A DNA stretch of 64,000 nucleotides from Gari tellinella. Its lineage: Eukaryota > Mollusca > Bivalvia > Cardiida > Psammobiidae. Below are positions 46,618 through 57,091 of this stretch, in pieces. Positions within the stretch are counted from its first letter, which is position 1. Every line of letters starts with the position of its first letter. Both the position numbers and the translations under genes were made by a program. The notes below the pieces were generated by a model. The model was not told where the DNA came from and searched no databases. It saw only the letters and a list, made by a program, of their open reading frames with translations. Where the stretch lies: positions 36,561,501-36,625,500 of the forward strand of contig OV277859.1 of the NCBI GenBank assembly GCA_922989275.2, read 5' to 3'.

Positions 46618-46790
46618 TGTACAGTAAAACCTGCAGTAAACTGACATTTAAAATCAGATGCATGATCTCTAAAAATACAGATTGCTTCTTAATGTAGGAC
46701 CACCAGTAATGTAGCCTATCTATATTTATTTTGTGCTGCATTAAGCTTGCAACTGTCTGTAAGAAAGCATCCATTTAAGTTTTCATTGCT
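46618..46790. repeat. Family E, decayed
   Basis: TACAGTAAAACCTGCAGTAA end and CTGCATTAAGCTTGCAACTG. Confidence 0.5.
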
Positions 46791-46874
46791 GGTAGCTAGC
46801 TGCTTCAGATAAGTTTACTGGTACAGAAATTTTAAAATCAACAAGTCAATTCTTAAATTATTGATGCATCATAA

Positions 46875-47082
46875 TACAGACTAACCTGTATTTAGTTGCA
46901 ATTCAATAAAATACCCATGTGCAGTTGCATGTGTTGTTTAAAGCAGGATAGACATAATACAGAAAGCTCCTACAGCTTTCTGTATTATTCCCATTCTGCA
47001 TTAAGCAATTGCAATGTTTCTACTGGCTTTAGATCAAGGCTTCTTCAAAATTGAGTGGTTGCTTTATACAGGATTGACTGTA
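46875..47082. mobile_element. Family E copy
   Basis: Ends TACAGACTAACCTGTATTTA and TACAGGATTGACTGTA; loop AAAGCTCCTACAGCTTT. Confidence 0.7.
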
Positions 47083-47397
47083 TTGTAAAGTTTTGGATTG
47101 GTCACTTAACCTAAGTTTGAAAGTGTTGGGCCAACAGTGGAAAGTTCTGGTCAGGTTTGAGGATTGAATGTGATGTATGGGGCAGAGATTTGTGTGATAA
47201 TTGACCAACCTAGTGAGAAACTATTACATTTCTATGTGTCAGTAATGCAACATTATAATTGAATGTTAAGTTCGTTGAAGACTGCATGGATTATACTAAG
47301 TTATTTTTCATCTTACCTGGATTTAACTTTCGACAGCTGTCAATCGTGGCCTAAGGTAGACATTGCTTATATGTGTAATTCTTTAAAATCCTTATCT

Positions 47398-47620
47398 CCA
47401 TAACCTTAATTATTTAAAGCAGGTTGAAAGTAAAGCAGAATGTGCCGTAAGGTGCATTCTGCTTTACTTTTAGCCTGTTTTAAACTACCATCTCTGCAAA
47501 GATAGAGAGAAAATTGTTTATAGTGCATATTTGTGACTTTATTATATAAGAATTATCTTCTTTATAGTGGAGTGATAAATTAATGGTATTAAAATGAGTA
47601 TCTATGGAGTAATGGGTTAA
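47398..47620. mobile_element. Family A copy, left end reduced
   Basis: Good hairpin; right TTAA 47617-47620. Confidence 0.78.
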
Positions 47621-47754
47621 AGAGACTGACAACCCAATTTAGCATTTAAAAAAATATGTAAATTCATATCAAGTGCTTATACAAACATGTGAATATTAGT
47701 TAAGGATAATAAATTCTGTTTGAAAAATGCATTTCAAAGAATTTTTTGTTTTAG

Positions 47755-47837
47755 CTTGGGTGGGATTCTAACCAGGGACACAGGGACGAAAAACAAAAAT
47801 TGAGTAGGGCGCCATAACCTATTGGACTAATGAGCCA
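47755..47837 (-). pseudogene. tRNA-like sequence (tRNA pseudogene or SINE head)
   Basis: On the minus strand a box-A-like TAGTCCAATAGG (47818-47829) is followed by a box-B-like GGTTAGAATCC (47763-47773) at tRNA-like spacing. Arms are too degenerate for a working tRNA. Confidence 0.4.
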
Positions 47838-48204
47838 TTTATTTATCAATAGTCTATAATTCAACCTACTTTAGTGTAACTGAGGAAGAAGACGTTATTC
47901 TTTCCTGTTTTTGCCTATGTGAAATTGATTTTACTACTAGACAGAGTAAAAAAAGCAATAAATGTTATCTAAAAAAGTAAGATTAAGGGACTTTTCTTGA
48001 GGATGTTTTTCGACTGATCATATGTTTTTAGTGCCAGAAGCACGATAGTGTCACACAGGTCCTTTTATTTGAGTATTTCTTTTATTGTTATATAGTGCAA
48101 TTTGGTATTTTCAGTCTCATTAATCCTGTTACAATATGTGTGTGTAATGATGCCGTTAGTATACCTGCTCATCTATTATATAGTCAGAGTGAGACTGCAT
48201 GCTT
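47838..48204. other. No feature seen
   Basis: Unique AT-rich sequence. 47083-47397, 43963-44257 and 52103-52470 are alike. Confidence 0.4.
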
Positions 48205-48459
48205 TTACCCATTACCCCATAGCATGTTTCTACGTAGTTTTGAAGACAGGTGACCACTTAAATCAGGTTGAAAATAAAGCAGAATGTGCCTTAAGGCATA
48301 TTCTGCTTTACTTTCAGTCTGCTTTAAGCTACCAACTCCTAGAATATTGAAAATATTTCTTGTAATATATATTTAATACTGTATAAATTGGAACTATTTT
48401 CTTCAGTAGAGGAATTAATTAGAGGCGTAAAAAGGCTTTTTTATTGGGTAATGGGTTAA
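48205..48459. mobile_element. Family A copy, shares its right TTAA with the next A copy
   Basis: Inverted orientation; junction reads GGGTTAACCC with a single TTAA at 48456-48459. Confidence 0.9.
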
Positions 48460-50037
48460 CCCATTAACCCATAAATACGCCTTTTTATACGCCCGTCTTC
48501 AGACGGGACGTATTATGTCGTGGCTCTGTCCGTCCGTCTGTCCGTCCGTTAACTTTTTCATGTCCGCTCTCTAACTCAAACAAATTTAGTCTAATCCTTT
48601 TGAAACTTGGTCAGACCGTGTATGGCCATAATATCTCGGTCAAGTTCGATAGCAAGATTGACCCAGACATTCAAGAGTTATGCCCCTTTTTTGTCAAAAA
48701 CGGGCATATTAGTTTAATTGTCCGCTCTCTAACTCAAACAAATGTTTTTTAATCCTTTTCAAACTTTGTCAGCATGTGTATGACCATAATATCTCGGTCA
48801 AGTTCGATAACCAGCAGGATTGCCCCAGACATTCAAGAGTTATGCCCCTTTTTTCGTAAAAAACGGGCATATTTTAGTTTGTCCGCTCTCTAACTCAAAC
48901 AAATTTATTTTAATCCTTTTGAAACTCTGTCAGCATGTGTATGACCATAATATCTCGGTCAAGTTCGATAACCAGCAGGATTGCCCCAGACATTCAAGAG
49001 TTATGCCCCTTTTTTCGTAAAAAACGGGCATATTTTAGTTTGTCTGCTCTATAACTCAAACACATTTATTTTAATCCTTTTGAAACTTGGTCAGCATGTG
49101 TATGACCATAATGTCTCTGTCAAGTTTGATAACAAGCAGGATTGCACCAGGCATTCAAGAGTTATGCCCCTTTTTTCGTAAAAAACGGACATATTTTAGT
49201 TTGTCCGCTCTCTAACTCAAACAAATTTATTTCAGGCCTTTTGAAACTTGGTCAGCATGTGTATGACCATAATGTCTCTGTTATGTTTCATAACCAGCAA
49301 GATTGCCACAGACAGTCAAGAGTTATGCCCCTTTTTTCATCTAAAACAGGCATTTTTTAGTTTGTCCGCTCTCTAACTCAAACAAATTTATTCCAATCCT
49401 TTTGAAACTTGGTCAGCATGTGTATTACCGTAATGTCTCGGTTATGTTCTATAACCAGCAGGATTGCCCTAGACATTTAAGAGTTATGCCCCTTATTTTG
49501 TCAAAAACGGGCATTTTTTAGTTTGTCCGCTCTAAAACTCAAATAAACTTATTCAAATCCTTTTGAAACTTTGTCAGCATGTGTATGACCATAATGTCTC
49601 GGTCAAGCTCCATAACCAGCAAGATTGCCCCGACATTCAAGAGTTATGCCCCTTTTATCGTCAAAAACGGGCATTTTTTGTTTGTAGCTCTCTTTCTTAA
49701 ACAAATTTATTCCCATCCTTTTGAAACTTGGTCAGCATATGACCCCTAACTTTCAGGGTTCTTCCCCTTTTGTTTTTACCTTGATAGGGTTTTGGTATGA
49801 CTACATTCTAAGATCGATTCGACGGGCGTATAATGTGCCCAGCTTGCGGTGCTCTTGTTACGCCTTTATTTTATTCATCCATTGAGGAAAAGAGTTCCAC
49901 TTCATACAGTTCTGAATATGTACAGTAAGAAATAATTTCTATATTTATCAGATTTTTGCATTCTGCTTTACTTTCAACCAGCTTTAAGTAGCAACGTGTT
50001 TCAAAAACTAGAAACAGGCTATGGAGTAGTTGGTTAA
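48456..50037. mobile_element. Family A copy split by an H element
   Basis: Left part to 48486, right part from 49859; one palindrome arm is lost. Confidence 0.85.
48487..49858 (+). mobile_element. H element (TATACGCCCGTC type) with ~160-bp monomers, inside an A copy
   Basis: 5' TATACGCCCGTC with hairpin CCCGTCTTCAGACGGG; GACGGGCGTATA, its perfect complement, lies about 28 nt inside the 3' end, which finishes GCTCTTGTT. Eight monomers (48560-49740) contain TTTTGAAACTTGGTCAGCAT and GAGTTATGCCCCTTTT. Open frames in it repeat with the monomers and are not genes. Confidence 0.85.
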
Positions 50038-50261
50038 GCAGCAACCTGTCTAAATGGTGTACGTTGTTCCTTTTTACGCTAAATTTTTCATCTGGACTAT
50101 ATATAATAAGAGTAAAAGTGTATCTATTCATTTGTTGAGAAAATATTACAGAAAAGAAAAGCCAAAAACAAACACTGTGTAGACCAATATAATCAGAGGT
50201 CACTGACCTTAATGATACTGTTTGCAAGATGTACTTTGCACTATAGAAAGGGTTTAACTGA

Positions 50262-50490
50262 TTTTACCCATTACCCGATGAACACACCTTTTTACGCCTT
50301 CAATGTATTATCTTTTCCTCCACTCAAGAAAATTAGTTCCAATTTATACAGTCATGAAAATGTGTAAGATTTTTTTTCTCTATATTCTAGAAGATTGTAT
50401 CTTGAAGTAGGCACAATCTGCTTTACTTTCAACCTGCTTTAAGTGCTAATATATGTCTTCAAAACCAGAAACAGGCTATGGGGTAATGTG
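50262..50490. mobile_element. Family A copy
   Basis: Left flank and right end good; the left palindrome arm is deleted. Confidence 0.78.
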
Positions 50491-50756
50491 ATAGAAGAAA
50501 TCTAGAGATTGATATTTGGGCATTTTTTTGCAATCGGCTTCCAAACTGATCTCACATCCAAATGGGACCAAACCATTAGTTTGTGGAATTTTATTTTTTT
50601 CATGAAAGTAAACAGTGTTATTATTCAGTTGTAGAACTTGAGCAGATGACAGTTATTGATGACATTCATTCAGTGCTCATAATAATAGCTCATATTACTA
50701 TTTATTGCTTAATAAATTACAGTCATCAGTTAACCTTGATAGATATACCCATCATT

Positions 50757-50962
50757 AACAAACAGTTACTTGTGAAGAGTATGCTTGCCCTCTGCAAACG
50801 GTTAGACACAGATCAAAGGGCTCCACATGAGCCCTCTGATCAGATCAGTCTACACTGTTTTTCGTTTTGATTATTAAAAAGAACAAACCTACAATGTCAA
50901 AATGGACTTGACTTGATTGGGAAATTGAAATGTTCATCGAAGATTCAGGGGACAGAGGGTTA
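50757..50962. mobile_element. Family B copy, decayed
   Basis: Hairpin AGGGCTCCACATGAGCCCT and TCAAAATGGACTTGACT flank. Confidence 0.65.
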
Positions 50963-51119
50963 GAATACTGTATTGTTCTTGTGACTAACACTTTGAGTAC
51001 ATCAGTTCAATGTACTGCATTCTGTCATAATATATAATATCTGTTTCAACATTGTTGTCTTTAAGAATAACAACTAATTTTTACCACAAAATCAGACTTT
51101 ATCACTAAGAACCTGAAAT

Positions 51120-51230
51120 ATGAGTGTCCAACAGTTCCAATTCTCAGACCATGCAGACATTAAAATGTTTCTTGTCAGATCTGGATCCCAACTGTTTACA
51201 ATGACTTGTCAGGATGCTAATTGCAGACTA
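51120..51230. repeat. Family C remnant
   Basis: CAGATCTGGATCCCAACTG arm. Confidence 0.45.
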
Positions 51231-51242
51231 AAGGTGAACATC

Positions 51243-51325
51243 ATAAATATTTGTATAATTGTGTCATACTTTAGTATATAATAATTATATACTAAAGTAT
51301 GACACACAATTATACAAATATTTAT
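51243..51325. repeat. Near-perfect AT-rich palindrome, ~40-bp arms
   Basis: ATAAATATTTGTATAATTG... pairs with its complement through ATTATATACTAAAGTATGAC with one 2-base (CA) difference and almost no loop. Unrelated to the other palindromes here. Confidence 0.85.
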
Positions 51326-51492
51326 TATAATCACCATAATTTATCACATATTTAGTATGATGTACTTAATCTTAACCCATACAAATTACTAACTTTTAAG
51401 TAGTCTTGTTGATAGGTGGCCTGCTGACTTTAAATTCCTCAAAGGTTTCATGTCTCCCAAAAAAAATTGTGTTCCCAAAAGGAACAACAAGC

Positions 51493-51604
51493 ATTGCAGA
51501 CCTAGATCAGAGGGCTCCTTAAGGAGCCCTCTGATCTAGGTCTACAATGTTTGCATGGCAGATATAGTATAAATAGGATTGGGTTTGAGCACTATAAGGG
51601 TTAA
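51493..51604. repeat. Family B palindrome
   Basis: Perfect CCTAGATCAGAGGGCTCCTT hairpin, ending TATAAGGGTTAA. Confidence 0.7.
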
Positions 51605-51851
51605 TCTTTCTACCAACATCATTTATTATGCATGTACATGGCCTGACTATGTTGTGTTAAGTTGAAGTTTAAACAATGACCATGAGAAATCTTAAACCTC
51701 CCAGCCCGTCCATCTGTTCATCACAAGTAAAGATTTTAGTTCGATTAAAATGGTACTTGGACTTGTACAATATATGCATTTGTCGTTAATCACATGCATA
51801 TGCACTGCAATCACTTCCATGTTTTACACACTTTTTCTAGTGTTTTCTGTA

Positions 51852-52102
51852 TTTACCCTTTACCTCATAGCCTGTTTCTAGTTTTGAAGACAGGTGACTA
51901 CTTAAAGCAGGTTGAAAGTAAAGCCGAATGTGCCTTAAGGCACATTCTGCTTTACTTTCAGCCTGCTTTAAGCTAAAATCTGCTAGGCTATATAAAATAT
52001 TTGTAATGGTAATTGTTCATGAGGGTATAAACTGGAACTATTTTCTTCAGCGGAGGAATAAATTAAATACGCTAAAAGTCGCTTCTGTGAGGCAAGGGTT
52101 AA
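51852..52102. mobile_element. Family A copy
   Basis: Inverted orientation; GTGCC/GGCAC loop; right TTAA 52099. Confidence 0.88.
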
Positions 52103-52470
52103 GCAGCCAGGGTTCTGTCTTTAGAGGTCTCAATGCTTCATTGTTGAGTGGCCTATCAACATGAGTTTGATTGAATGAGACTGACATTGTAACTGACAAG
52201 TAAGACAGATGATATTCTGAATTCAAGATAAAAATAAGTACGCAAGTACTTTCTGCGTTAAACAGCCATTAAAATGTCTTAACAGGTCTCCATGCATTTT
52301 TGTCTTTCTTATTGGTCAGCTCCAGGTTGCACTGTTACAGGTCTTAAACATGTGCGGTACTGTCAATCCAATGTTAATTACAATTAAATGTATATAGCAG
52401 TCACTCCCATATCTGTTAAAAGATGATAGAAAATAGCAGTCTTTCATACAGGTTACAGCTTAATTAACAC

Positions 52471-52640
52471 ATTCACCCCTGAAACTTTTTATACAGTCAT
52501 GTAGATGGAAACATCCAGTTTCCAATTAACTCTTGTCCATTTTTGACTTAATGATAAACAGTGCTAGGAGACCCTGATCAGATCTTGGTCTACACTGTTT
52601 GCATAAGACAAATGTATTATTTACAGACACACTGTTTGTT
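52471..52640. repeat. Family B remnant
   Basis: CACCCCTGAAACTTTTTATA flank and short hairpin. Confidence 0.55.
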
Positions 52641-52839
52641 ATTGACTAGTTTATACTGGTCCCTTGGTTTGAATTTATTAAGGAGCCTTCTGCTTTACTC
52701 TTCATCAAGCATTAAGTTGTATTTAAAAGTTTCAAAAGCTTCTTCCAAGAATGGACTTTTAACCGAAGTTTGACAATTTATTAGTATCTATAGCTATACT
52801 TTAAAACTTCTATTGCAGTCACAAATGTGCGTTGATTAT

Positions 52840-52943
52840 AAGATCCTTTCTGTTTTACTGTCACCTTGCTTGAAGCCACAGTCAACTGTCTTTAATACAA
52901 TTAGCCTTCATTTTAGTGGTCGTAACAAAGAGGTTTTACTGTA
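52840..52943. mobile_element. Family D, right half
   Basis: From mid-core to GAGGTTTTACTGTA. Confidence 0.75.
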
Positions 52944-52959
52944 TATCCATGGCTGTACT

Positions 52960-53223
52960 TTAACCCATTACTCCATAAATACACCTTTTTATGCCTTTGA
53001 TTTATTCCTCCACAGAAGAAAATAATTCAAATTTATACAGTCATGATTATCTATCATAAGGAATAGTTTCTAATTTACTAGAAGATGATTATTATAATAG
53101 CTTAAAGCAGGCTGAAAGTAAAGCAGAATGGGCCTTTAAAGGCGCATACTGCTTTACTTTCAACCTGCTTTAAGTCACCACATGCCTTTAAAACTAGAAA
53201 CAGGCTATGAGGTGATGGGTTAA
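52960..53223. mobile_element. Family A copy, intact ends
   Basis: TTAA at 52960 and 53220; starts 17 bp after a D end. Confidence 0.88.
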
Positions 53224-53334
53224 AATGTCAGTGTGACTGAACACCAGTATAGATATCTGACTTTATAAGACTCCAAGGATAATTTAAGTGCATACAAGGC
53301 AAAGTTAACTTAATTTGATACTCTGTGAAGAAGT

Positions 53335-53509
53335 ACAGGCCTCTCTAAAGAAAGGTGACAACTTAATGCAAGACAAAAATAAAACAGAAAGCTTATACAA
53401 GAGCTTTCTGCCTTAATTTTGTCCTGTTCTTAGCTTTCACTTGTGTTGAGTAATTGAAATTATCCACCTTCTTTTGATTGGCAACTTAATGCAAGTTTGG
53501 CTGTATTGA
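53335..53509. mobile_element. Family E copy, left end short
   Basis: Core hairpin and ATGCAAGTTTGGCTGTATT end. Confidence 0.6.
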
Positions 53510-53619
53510 AGGCAATAACCGATGAGCTGGGTAATAAACTGAACCACTCCTACTATTATATCATATCTTCCAAAGTGATGCAGTGAATAAATGTTCAAAT
53601 TTAGTGTTAGTTATAGTGC

Positions 53620-54028
53620 ACCAGTCAAACTTGTATTAAGTGAAATTTAACCCTTTGCTCTAGAAACTCTTTTTTACGAATTGAATGAATTCCTCTTGAG
53701 GAAACTAGTTCCATTTTATACAGCAACATAACAAAAATTTCCCATATCCCAACAGATGTTAACTGAAAACAGACTGTTAATTTTCAGCCTGTTTTAAGTA
53801 GCAACATGTTTTCAAACGAAGAAACAGGCAATGGAGTCAGTTTTAAAGGTTAAACGACTGAAAAAGCCTGTTGATCTTTTTTGACATGTGCAGGTGGCCA
53901 CGTAATGCAGGACAATATATTTCTGCATTACTTTTGTCCTGCTAGGTGAGCATCTGCTCTAAGTTGCCTCCTGTCATAAAATAAAATCTCTATTATAGTA
54001 GTTGATTGCATTATACAGGTTTGACTGT
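53620..54028. mobile_element. Family E copy split by an A copy
   Basis: CAGTCAAACTTGTATTAAG left end, A copy 53647-53853 inside at TTAA, then core and ACAGGTTTGACTGTGA right end. Confidence 0.7.
53647..53853. mobile_element. Family A copy inserted in an E copy
   Basis: Divergent A with TTAA at both ends; E sequence is continuous across it. Confidence 0.75.
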
Positions 54029-54082
54029 GATTTTATGTGTAGAAGAATCAATGATTATAGTGCCTATAGCTATACAATATAA

Positions 54083-54267
54083 TACTGTAAAACCTCTCTA
54101 TTACGACCACTAAAACCAAGACTAACTGGCTGTATAAAAGACAGGTGACAGCTTAAAGCAAGGTCACAGTAAAACAGAAAGAGCTTTTGTTTCACTATCA
54201 CCAGTCCTGTTGTTAACACCTGAAAATGAACAGAATTTAGTGGACTTATAGTAGAGGTTTTCCTGTA
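54083..54267. mobile_element. Family D copy with a partly deleted core
   Basis: Both TA ends present. Confidence 0.82.
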
Positions 54268-54563
54268 TCATTTTTAAATGCTAGTCAATGTCGTTGTATA
54301 AGCCTTATGAAATTTTGACATTTGTAAACTTCTTTGATCAATGCATTTCCATAGAAATAGAATGTTTATTATTAAGCGAGACTTGTCTAAATTTCAAAAC
54401 ATATAAAAAGGGTTCCTACCAAGATGTAAACGCTTCAATCGCATAATAAGACAAAATATCTATTAGATCTTTTATTAATTTTGAACTGTTTAATCCATTC
54501 TTCCATAGCAAAAAATGCTAATCACTTATATTGATCATACTCACTGAGTTTAAGGCAGATTGC

Positions 54564-54818
54564 TTAACCAATTACCCCCATAGCCTGTTTCTAGTTTTGA
54601 AATTATGTGACCCCTTAAAACAGGTTGAAAGTAAAGCAGAATGTGCCTTAAAGGCACATTCTGCTTTACTTTCAACCTGCTTTAAGCTAACATCTTCTAC
54701 AATGTAGAAAATATTGTTTATCATAGATTATTCATGACTGTATAAATTAAAACTATTTTCATCAGCGGAGGAATAAATTAATTGCATAAAAAGGTGTATT
54801 TATGGGGTAATGGGTTTA
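54564..54818. mobile_element. Family A copy
   Basis: Inverted orientation; near-perfect hairpin. Confidence 0.88.
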
Positions 54819-54889
54819 GCAACATAAGTATGTTATGTAAAAAGCTCCAATTAGAACTATTAATTAATGTGTTGAATTAATGCATATAT

Positions 54890-55154
54890 TACCCTTAGTC
54901 CCATACCTTGTTTCCTGTATCAAAGACTGATGGTTGCTTAATTTTAGCAGGCTGAAAGTAATGCAGAATCCTTCTGAAGAATCATTCTGCTTTACTTTTA
55001 GCCTGCTTTAAGCTATCGTCTGCCTGGATATAGGAAATATTTCTTATATGGTCCATAAATAATTGTAACTGTATAAAGCAGAACCATCTTCTTTAGTGGT
55101 GGAATAAATTAAATGCATAAAAAGGCATATTTATGGAGTATGGCAATAGGTTAA
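54890..55154. mobile_element. Family A copy, divergent
   Basis: Loop replaced by CCTTCTGAAGAATCA; right TTAA 55151. Confidence 0.75.
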
Positions 55155-55439
55155 ATGCAGATGTCTTTATTATTGAAATCATTCAATGTAGGACAGGATC
55201 GTAATTTAGATTGTCATCTTTATCTGCATTGTTTGCCATCATAGCCTTGATATATACACATAAGTGGGTTGATGGAAGTGATCCAATGTATTTAACATTT
55301 TCCTTTTGATGAGACATAAAATCAGATTTTGCCTCGGGTAAAATTACAACATGAATAGTTCATAAATGGTTTCAATCAAAGAGCCAGATATTTAGTCATA
55401 TTAGACTGTAAGGCAACCATCATTATCACAAAGTGTATC

Positions 55440-55590
55440 GATAACAACTTCAGATAAGAGGGAGAACTTTACACACAAACAACTTTTTTCCAAATTTTTC
55501 TTAACTTCCCCAAATCCTATGTTTTGACTACTCACTAGAATCGTCTCTTCGAGATGATTCTAATGAGTAGTCACAACATAGAGTTTTGTT
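55440..55590. repeat. Family F copy, right end lost
   Basis: CTTCAGATAAGAGGGAG flank and hairpin 55527-55580. Confidence 0.65.
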
Positions 55591-55638
55591 AACATGTAAG
55601 GATTGAAGTTACTGAAATACTTTCCTTGTACGGAGCTA

Positions 55639-55848
55639 TACAGTAAAACCTCTCTATTACAGACACTAAAAAGAAGGCTAATTGAGTGTATAAAAGACAG
55701 GTGACAGCTTAAGGTGACAGTAAAACAGAAAGCTCCTACAGGGGCTTTCTGTTTTACTGTCACCTTGCTTTAAGCAGTCACCTGTCAGAAACACCTAATA
55801 CATGTAATTAACACAATTCAGTGGTTGTAATAGAGAGGTTTTACTGTA
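55639..55848. mobile_element. Family D copy, intact ends
   Basis: TA at 55639 and 55847. Confidence 0.88.
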
Positions 55849-56024
55849 CATATGTATTTCCAATCACTGCCTGAGGATATTGTGCAGAGCTGTCATGGTT
55901 TCATTATTCTAGTCCAGGTGGGTTTATTTGTTTGTAGAAACAATGGATGACATTACCCTCACCCATTGTTCTGTTCAGTTCTGTTAACCCCGAGGGTTAC
56001 AGGTATTGATTGCCTTATTCCAAT

Positions 56025-56290
56025 GATCCCTGAATCTTCAAATGGACAATTCCAGTATTCCGTCTTGATCAAGTAAATCTGTCCTATGCAAACAGGGTAA
56101 ACCTAGTTCAGAGGGCTCCTACAGTATACCTCTGACCAGGGTCTGCACTGATCGTCAATTTGCAGTATATTGTTTACTCTCCATGGGCCTGTTTAAAAAT
56201 ATACTCATTCATTTGCAAACATTGTAAACCAAGATCAGAGGGCTCCTATAAGAGCCCTCTGACCAGGGTCCACACTGTTTGCTATTTAAG
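56025..56290. repeat. Two adjacent family B palindromes
   Basis: Hairpins at about 56080-56155 and 56216-56283, the first with an AATGGACAATTCCAGT flank. Confidence 0.6.
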
Positions 56291-56425
56291 AGCAGTATTT
56301 ATCAAAGAGCAGTATTTATCAAATTGTGCAGTTTCAGTTCCAAGTAGACTAGTTCATGTTTTGGTTACTAAAAAGATCCACAATTGAACATAATAACGCA
56401 CAGGAAATTTTTTGTGTTGGAAGAG

Positions 56426-56485
56426 TTAACCCTTTACGCATAGCCTGATATTAGCAGAATGTGCCATTATTGGGTAATGGATTAA
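56426..56485. repeat. Family A, 60-bp deletion remnant
   Basis: Only the two ends and a piece of one arm remain between TTAA sites. Confidence 0.65.
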
Positions 56486-56529
56486 ACGCAATGGTAAATC
56501 ACGGAATTATACAAAACAGAATAGCAACT

Positions 56530-56900
56530 AAGCGAAGTTGAATAGGCGAGCATCTAGCTGAGCTCTCGCGGCGGTTGAATATTGCGAGACTATGTGTCAC
56601 GTGACAACATCCTCACTTTTTGCCTCGCTCTCCGCCATTTCTGGCGAGAAATTTACCGACTCGAGTGTTTTTATTGACATTTTATAGGATTTAAACGACT
56701 TGGTGGACATTCCTATCAATCCACGGGAATATAAACCCGTGAACAATACTTCGAAAACACACATTTATTATATTGACTACCGATAGACAGTCTCTTATCA
56801 AGTCTCGCGAGTCTCGTATGCGCCACACGAGATTTACGATATAGCACGAGGTTTCGATTCCGTCAGTGTATAATTCTGCGGGTAAATAGCAGTGGATTAG
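56530..56900 (+). promoter_or_regulatory. CpG-dense probable promoter and first untranslated exon of the receptor gene
   Basis: This is the only CpG-dense stretch near the gene and it is repeat-free. It contains the 10-bp palindrome GTCACGTGAC (56596-56605, USF/MiT-type E-box), a YY1-like CCGCCATTT (56632-56640), a TATA-like AATATAAA near 56728, and TCTCGCGAG (56803-56811, one base short of the TCTCGCGAGA promoter motif). A possible weak donor (GGGTAAAT) sits near 56880, about 210 bp before the acceptor at 57091, so a short first exon ending there is plausible. Start site and exon limits are not defined by sequence alone. Confidence 0.5.
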
Positions 56901-57091
56901 ACGTATAAATGGAAAAGTTGTTCTTTGGAAGTTTCAGGTGTCAAGGAGTTCAACAATCATGACAATAATGTTAGTGGACATCATTGAGAGAGCTTGAAAG
57001 CATGTCACTTAAACTCCAACAAAAATCTGTTAACACCTGATCTCTTATTGTTTTCCACGTCCTTTAACCTTTGTCAATTTATATTTTTCAG

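Noticed and set aside
48820..49360. Three similar 66-72 codon frames in series
   Set aside because: They repeat because the DNA is a tandem monomer array of an H element.
49871..50227. 118-codon minus-strand frame
   Set aside because: Partly derived from an A MITE; remainder without features.
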